From contig DGHZ01000055.1 in NCBI GenBank assembly GCA_002392945.1, positions 1-9,787 of the forward strand: DNA of 9,787 nucleotides. Reading direction: 5' to 3'. The position numbers and the translations under genes are program-made. The notes beneath the pieces are model-generated. The model had not been told where the DNA came from, did not search any database, and worked only from the letters and a program-made list of their open reading frames with translations. This DNA is from Caryophanales bacterium UBA3835. GTDB lineage: Bacteria > Bacillota_I > Bacilli_A > RFN20 > CAG-826. Within the stretch, counting starts at the first letter, position 1. The number at the start of each line of letters is the position of its first letter. This document shows, one piece after another, positions 6,410 through 9,787 of this stretch.

Positions 6410-7417
6410 TTATTTCTCTAATAAGATATCTAAGATATCGTAAATATTTTTCTTTAATTGTTGATAAGAAGCAGCATTAAGTTTTTTGTCTAAAGGAATA
6501 GCCACGATTGAGTCATCATAAGATAAATAAACCGCAGTATGTCCTGCCCAAATAACAATATTGATATTAAGTAATGCGCCGGTGCAATCTAAAGATAATA
6601 AATTATTAACAACTTCTTTACCTAAATCCTTAGTGAAATTAGCTCCGTCTTTACCATATACTGCAAAATTATTTTGTTCTTTTAGTATCACCAAATCATC
6701 AAAATCTGTTGGTAAATCAACTTTTTCTTTCTTATGAATATTAATAATATAACGATCTTCAAAATGTAAGTCGTTAGCAAAAGAGAGATAACGACCTACA
6801 AAGAGTAATTGTTTTTGGTGTTTTCTTTCTCCTGCTTTATATAAGGCAACTTCACCCATTTGAACAGCATGTTCTTTATAGTTGAATTCAACAATATTTC
6901 TACTAGCGATATCCACTACATCTTTATAAACTCTATCAGGTAAAAATTCACTTACCGCATATCTCTTTTTAAAGAGTAAACGTGGTTCTCTAACTTCTTG
7001 TTTACTAACTAAATATTTGTTCGATGAAATAGCAAAGTTCCTTAAATAATCTTGAGACTTCCCTGGTAATTTATTTCTAGTAAAAATATAAAACGCTAAC
7101 ATGCCAACTAAAGTGACACCAATAATCACACCGCCAACAATCTTTCCCCAAGATTCCTTAACAGCTAAAAACAAAACAAATGATCCAGCCATAATTAATC
7201 CCACGATTGGAATTAATAAGTTAGAAATCTTTCTTTGCTTACTAAATGTCTTATAAAAATCATCTCTACTATTTTCTATTCCTTGAGAAAATGATTCTAG
7301 AGTCTCATTTTGTTCTAAATGAATGACATCTAAACTAGCTTCTAATTTTGCTTTTTCTTGTTCTTCTGTTAATGGTTCATCCACCACTACAACTTTTGCT
7401 TTTTCTTTTTTTGCCAT
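6410..7417 (-). CDS. Unrecognised membrane protein with two helices and a large soluble domain
   Basis: I do not recognise this 335-residue protein. Residues 1-65 are highly charged and probably helical (Lys/Glu-rich, including EPLTEEQEKAKLEASLD). Two adjacent hydrophobic helices follow at about 67-87 and 91-113, joined by a short turn, so both ends are predicted to be cytoplasmic. The remaining 220 residues are a mixed alpha/beta-looking soluble domain with no catalytic motif that I can see, ending in an amphipathic helix (QQLKKNIYDILDILLEK). I chose ATG 7417: GAGG lies 8 nt upstream of it, whereas the longer frame from 7489 would run through the promoter and has no ribosome binding site. 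It is the first gene of the operon with ntdP, tsaEB, rimI, tsaD and asnS. A role near the membrane linked to translation is possible but unproven. Confidence 0.8.
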   Translation of the reverse strand: MAKKEKAKVVVVDEPLTEEQEKAKLEASLDVIHLEQNETLESFSQGIENSRDDFYKTFSKQRKISNLLIPIVGLIMAGSFVLFLAVKESWGKIVGGVIIGVTLVGMLAFYIFTRNKLPGKSQDYLRNFAISSNKYLVSKQEVREPRLLFKKRYAVSEFLPDRVYKDVVDIASRNIVEFNYKEHAVQMGEVALYKAGERKHQKQLLFVGRYLSFANDLHFEDRYIINIHKKEKVDLPTDFDDLVILKEQNNFAVYGKDGANFTKDLGKEVVNNLLSLDCTGALLNINIVIWAGHTAVYLSYDDSIVAIPLDKKLNAASYQQLKKNIYDILDILLEK

Positions 7418-7442
7418 TACGCTAACCTCATAATCGCTAATT

Positions 7443-7472
7443 ATCATAACATAATATCTCACAAAGTGAGAA
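7443..7472 (-). promoter_or_regulatory. Candidate promoter and operator for the t6A/asnS operon
   Basis: On the - strand, TATGAT (7448-7443) is a good -10 with a weak -35, TTCTCA (7472-7467), at 18 nt. TATTAT (7456-7451) is a second -10 candidate. Embedded in this region is a perfect inverted repeat, TCTCAC-AAA-GTGAGA, at 7457-7471. Its position inside the core promoter suggests a regulator site, though an RNA or chance origin cannot be excluded. The leader to ATG 7417 would be about 20 nt and contains the GAGG ribosome binding site. Confidence 0.4.
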
Positions 7473-7489
7473 TAATTATGCAAATACAA

Positions 7490-7531
7490 TTGAGATATTT
7501 TTGTTGTTCAAATCAAATACAAGACTATAAT
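7490..7531 (+). promoter_or_regulatory. Promoter region for the TPP riboswitch and thiT
   Basis: Two overlapping possibilities are visible. The first is TTGAGA (7490-7495), 17 nt, then TCAAAT (7513-7518), which would start RNA near 7525 and include the whole aptamer. The second is a perfect TATAAT (7526-7531) with a poor -35, TTGTTC (7504-7509), at 16 nt, which would start RNA near 7538, at the very edge of the aptamer. The first leaves room for the P1 stem; the second has the better -10. Confidence 0.5.
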
Positions 7532-7534
7532 TAA

Positions 7535-7617
7535 TTCCGGGAGCTAGGTGAACCTGGCTGAGAGGATTCTGATTCGAATCGACCGTACCTGATCTAGGTA
7601 ATGCTAGCGGAGGAAAT
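7535..7617 (+). promoter_or_regulatory. TPP riboswitch (THI element) aptamer
   Basis: All conserved blocks of the thiamine pyrophosphate aptamer are present in order: GGGAGCT (7539-7545), GGCTGAGAGGAT (7556-7567), the GACC near 7581-7584, ACCTGATCTAGGTAATG (7587-7603) and CTAGCGGAGGAAA (7604-7616). Predicted helices are P3 AGCTAGG/CCTGGCT (7542-7548/7553-7559, TGAA loop, one G-U), a palindromic GATTCGAATC arm (7571-7580), a CTAG/CTAG stem (7594-7597/7604-7607) and a short P1 TTCC/GGAA (7535-7538/7612-7615). It lies just upstream of a ThiT-type transporter. TPP binding is expected to lower expression, since a terminator follows directly. Confidence 0.96.
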
Positions 7618-7634
7618 GTTTTTATTACATATGT

Positions 7635-7658
7635 CTCCGTTTATTTGCGGAGTTTTTT
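7635..7658 (+). terminator. Intrinsic terminator of the TPP riboswitch expression platform
   Basis: CTCCG (7635-7639) pairs with CGGAG (7648-7652) across an 8-nt loop and is followed by six T residues (7653-7658). The same CTCCG can instead pair with CGGAG at 7608-7612 inside the aptamer's 3' strand (plus a G-U with G7613). The ligand-free RNA can thus form an antiterminator, and the TPP-bound RNA releases CTCCG to terminate. The switch sits 15 nt before the thiT start and ahead of its ribosome binding site. Confidence 0.85.
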
Positions 7659-7672
7659 ATTGGAGATAGATT

Positions 7673-8761
7673 ATGAGAAGTAGAAGTTTAACAAGAATAA
7701 TTTGTGAAGTAGCAATATTTGCCGCGGTTGGATTTGTACTTGACGAAATTCAAGGAGCGTTTTCCGTTTCCTTCACCGGTGGAGGAAGTATTGGTATTGC
7801 CATGGTTGCAGTACTAATTGTGGCCTATAGAAGAGGATTATTCCCAGCTTTAGCAACTGGTTTAATTATGGGGGCGTTAGATATCGCTACTAAAGCTTAT
7901 ATTCTTCATCCTCTACAAGTATTTTTAGATTACATATTCCCTTATATGCTTGTAGGTGTAGCAGGATTATTCAAACCACTATTTGATAAATCAAATAATC
8001 ATAAATATTTATGGTTAATTGTTGGTACAATTATTGGCGGAGTTTTAAAATTCTTCTCTCACTATTTCGCTGGCTTATTCTATTGGAACGTTCCAGATAA
8101 ATTTGCCTGGAATCTATCATATATGTCACCGGCTTTATATAGCTTTGTTTATAACTTGGCCTATGTTGGTCCATGTGTAGTATTAAGCACATTGGTTTTA
8201 GTAATTTTATATAAAAGAGCACCTCAAGTATTAGAGGTTCATGAAGGAAGTGTAAAAGAAGAAGCTAAAAAACCTATAACCACAGAAAAATTTGTTAATT
8301 TTATGTTGGTGGGCACATTATTTACGGTTGGAACAATATTATTTGTTGTTTTCTTTGTAAGATATGTACTAACTCACACATATGACGAATATACTTGGAT
8401 ATATGGCTATGAAATCGATAGTTATTTTGATGGAGATTGTATGGTAAAGTGGTTATCAGGACTTGCTTTAATCGGAATTGGGGCGAATCATCTTGTAATG
8501 ACTATTAAAAATAAGATTAAGTATGAGGTTCTTACCCTGGTTAGTAGTATTTCAGTTCTTGCTGTATGCGGTTACGCTGCCAGTAGAATCATAAAAATGT
8601 ATTTTGATGTCTATATTGAAGGAAAAGATCCAAGTCGCATAAACAATGCTTACTGGATCTGGTTCGTTGCTTTATTAATTGTGGGTTTGAATATCTTATC
8701 CTTAGCAATCTACTTATATAAAAGAAAGAAAATGGAAACAGCAATTATTTCAGCCAATTAA
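7673..8761 (+). CDS. thiT: ThiT-like thiamine ECF transporter S-component with a C-terminal four-helix extension
   Basis: Residues 1-185 match the ThiT/YuaJ thiamine-binding S-component: a GGGSIGIAM stretch (36-44), AYRRGL (51-56), the signature HPLQVFLDY (79-87, with D86 at the usual acidic ligand position), KFFSHYFAGLFYW (126-138, H130) and FVYNLAYVGP (158-167). It would pass thiamine to an EcfAAT energising module, which is not in this window. ThiT is normally about 180-200 residues. Here a charged linker (186-206) leads to a further 155 residues with helices near 207-232, 259-278, 284-305 and 327-349, which I do not recognise. GGAG (7662-7665) lies 7 nt before ATG 7673. The TPP riboswitch upstream confirms a thiamine role. 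The last 17 bp overlap convergent ung. Confidence 0.9.
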   Translation: MRSRSLTRIICEVAIFAAVGFVLDEIQGAFSVSFTGGGSIGIAMVAVLIVAYRRGLFPALATGLIMGALDIATKAYILHPLQVFLDYIFPYMLVGVAGLFKPLFDKSNNHKYLWLIVGTIIGGVLKFFSHYFAGLFYWNVPDKFAWNLSYMSPALYSFVYNLAYVGPCVVLSTLVLVILYKRAPQVLEVHEGSVKEEAKKPITTEKFVNFMLVGTLFTVGTILFVVFFVRYVLTHTYDEYTWIYGYEIDSYFDGDCMVKWLSGLALIGIGANHLVMTIKNKIKYEVLTLVSSISVLAVCGYAASRIIKMYFDVYIEGKDPSRINNAYWIWFVALLIVGLNILSLAIYLYKRKKMETAIISAN

Positions 8762-9401
8762 TAGGTTTTAACCCTTTTTTGACGAGAAATTCATTCGCCA
8801 AACGGAAATGATTGCAATTAAACCAACCACCATGATTAGCGCCAAGCGGACTTGGGTGAGTCGCTGTTAAAATCAGGTGGTTTTTATTTGTTAAATATTT
8901 AGCTAAACTCTTCGCATTTCCTCCCCAAAGCAGGAAAACTATTGGTTGATTAAGACTATTAAGAGTAGAAATGATATCTTGCATGAACAAATTGTATTCT
9001 TTGATGTTATGAGATAAAGGTAAAGCCTCTCTAACGGTCAAAATCGTATTTAAAAGTAGCACTCCTTGCTTGGCAAGATAGGTTAAGTCGCCACCTCTAT
9101 TAACAAATTGAGTTTTATACTCATTTTCAATCTCTTTATAAATGTTAATTAATGAAGGAGGAACCTTGATATTGTCTGGAACAGAAAAAGATAATCCCAT
9201 AGCCTGGCCTTCTTCGTGATATGGGTCTTGACCAAATATCACTACTTTCACTTCTTCTAATGGAGTAAGTTTAAAAGCATTAAACATCATTTCTCTAGGA
9301 GGATAGATTTTATGATTTTGATATTCCTCATCTAGAAATTTATTTAATTTAATCGCATAGTCTTTTGATCTAATCTGTTCAAATACATTATTCCAAGTCA
9401 T
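8745..9401 (-). CDS. ung: Uracil-DNA glycosylase, family 1
   Basis: This enzyme removes uracil from DNA and starts base-excision repair. The 218-residue protein is a standard-length family-1 enzyme with the water-activating loop GQDPYH (57-62, catalytic D59), the MGLSFSVP segment with the uracil-stacking F72, VLLLNTILTVR (114-124, with N118 as the uracil-binding asparagine), LLWGGNAK (157-164) and the leucine-intercalation loop HPSPLG (182-187, H182), followed by a G-W-F...NHF stretch that is typical of the family. ATG 9401 has no Shine-Dalgarno site. A TAAAAT hexamer (- strand 9413-9408) ends 6 nt before it, so the mRNA may be leaderless. The 3' end overlaps thiT by 17 bp in the opposite direction, with no terminator between them. 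Confidence 0.97.
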   Translation of the reverse strand: MTWNNVFEQIRSKDYAIKLNKFLDEEYQNHKIYPPREMMFNAFKLTPLEEVKVVIFGQDPYHEEGQAMGLSFSVPDNIKVPPSLINIYKEIENEYKTQFVNRGGDLTYLAKQGVLLLNTILTVREALPLSHNIKEYNLFMQDIISTLNSLNQPIVFLLWGGNAKSLAKYLTNKNHLILTATHPSPLGANHGGWFNCNHFRLANEFLVKKGLKPINWLK

Positions 9402-9402
9402 G

Positions 9403-9419
9403 AAATGATTTTATCATTT
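9403..9419. repeat. 17-bp inverted repeat at the ung start
   Basis: AAATGAT (9403-9409) and ATCATTT (9413-9419) are perfect 7-bp arms around a TTT centre, starting 2 bp upstream of the ung ATG and covering its candidate -10. It lies in the 57-bp gap between two divergent genes, a natural place for an operator. AT-rich composition means chance cannot be excluded. Confidence 0.45.
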
Positions 9420-9446
9420 TTAATAGCAAAGATAAACTTCGATAGA

Positions 9447-9452
9447 TATAAT
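9447..9452 (+). promoter_or_regulatory. -10 element for the divergent glycosyltransferase gene
   Basis: TATAAT at 9447-9452 is a perfect -10 hexamer, followed by 6 nt and then ATG 9459. The expected transcription start falls at or next to the A of the ATG, so the message would have essentially no leader, in line with the lack of any Shine-Dalgarno site. No good -35 is visible at 16-18 nt. Confidence 0.5.
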
Positions 9453-9458
9453 GTCTAT

Positions 9459-9787
9459 ATGCGAGTACTGATTATATTTAATCATCCAGCCCCATATAAA
9501 GTTAATGCCTTTAACGAACTGGCAAAGTTTGTAGATTTAACTGTTCTTTTTGAAAGAACAAAAGCTAAAGATCGCCCAGATTCTTTCTATAGTTCTAATG
9601 ATTATCAATTTAACTATATCTTTCTAAAAGACGGATATATCGGTAGGGAAGGTTCTATTTCTAATAACGTAAAGAAATATATTAAAAAGTTACACCATGA
9701 GTATGATGTCATTTTAATGAATGGATACTCACATTTAGCAGAATTAAAAGCCATTAAGTATATGGCGAAACATAATATTAAATTTGG
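9459..9787 (+). CDS. Glycosyltransferase, GT4-like N-terminal domain, 3' end outside the window
   Basis: From ATG 9459 the frame is open to the window edge (109 complete codons). The product begins with a Rossmann-type strand and loop, RVLIIFNHPAPYKVNAFNEL (2-21), followed by LTVLFER (27-33) and DRPDSFYSS (38-46). This is a pattern I associate with GT-B fold family 4 glycosyltransferases that act on cell-envelope or capsule sugars. A later strand, YDVILMNGYSH (82-92), fits the second half of the N-terminal Rossmann domain. The sugar-nucleotide-binding C-terminal domain is not in the window, so donor and acceptor cannot be inferred. It is divergent from ung with 57 bp between the two starts and no Shine-Dalgarno site. 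Confidence 0.8.
   Translation, partial: MRVLIIFNHPAPYKVNAFNELAKFVDLTVLFERTKAKDRPDSFYSSNDYQFNYIFLKDGYIGREGSISNNVKKYIKKLHHEYDVILMNGYSHLAELKAIKYMAKHNIKF

Noticed and set aside
6422..6440. Repeated GATATC words near the end of the operon-leading gene
   Set aside because: They encode the repeated Asp-Ile-Leu residues of the C-terminal amphipathic helix and show no wider repeat.
7418..7489. A 24-residue N-terminal extension of the operon-leading membrane protein
   Set aside because: It would run through the promoter and inverted repeat and has no ribosome binding site, while ATG 7417 has GAGG 8 nt upstream.

Overview
This is a low-GC, densely coded bacterial chromosome segment, best explained as a Bacilli-type or Mollicutes-related Firmicute with a small genome. 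The evidence is the gene content and order (tsaE-tsaB-rimI-tsaD, a YgaC/Ntdp-type phosphatase, a ThiT-type S-component behind a TPP riboswitch), AGGAGG-like ribosome binding sites, and the AT-rich intergenic DNA. The standard bacterial code appears to be used: tryptophan is TGG throughout and tsaD ends on TGA, so the code-4 reading of Mycoplasma is not supported. The exact taxon cannot be named from this window.

Positions 1-1772 (+ strand) hold three consecutive membrane-protein genes. The first is cut by the window edge. The second is a small protein with a hydrophobic N-terminus and a very acidic tail. The third is a membrane protein of about 213 residues. None has a function I can recognise with confidence.

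Positions 1773-7417 (- strand) read as one long transcription unit. In transcription order it holds an unrecognised two-helix membrane protein of 335 aa, ntdP, tsaE, tsaB, rimI, tsaD, asnS and a 48-aa single-helix protein. Most junctions are 1-10 bp gaps or an 8-bp overlap; only tsaD-asnS has a real gap (58 bp), and it carries a possible internal promoter. TsaB, TsaD and TsaE make the t6A37 modification of ANN-decoding tRNAs, which include tRNA-Asn, the substrate of AsnRS. The operon therefore couples tRNA modification and charging. The + and - blocks meet stop codon to stop codon at 1772/1773.

Positions 7418-7672 are the only sizeable non-coding stretch (255 bp). It carries the divergent promoters, a 15-bp inverted repeat on the - strand side, and on the + strand a complete TPP aptamer followed by an intrinsic terminator. 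These control a thiamine transporter S-component (ThiT-like) that carries an extra C-terminal block of about 160 residues with four predicted helices. Its 3' end overlaps convergent ung by 17 bp.

Positions 9402-9458 separate ung from a divergent glycosyltransferase gene that runs off the window. Neither start has a visible Shine-Dalgarno site. Both have a -10-like hexamer ending exactly 6 nt before the ATG, which suggests leaderless mRNAs.

Most of the window is ordinary housekeeping DNA; I found no defence system, mobile element, CRISPR array, tRNA or rRNA. The points most worth a second look are the extended ThiT, the possible leaderless starts, the previously uncalled 48-aa gene and the unknown protein that leads the t6A operon.
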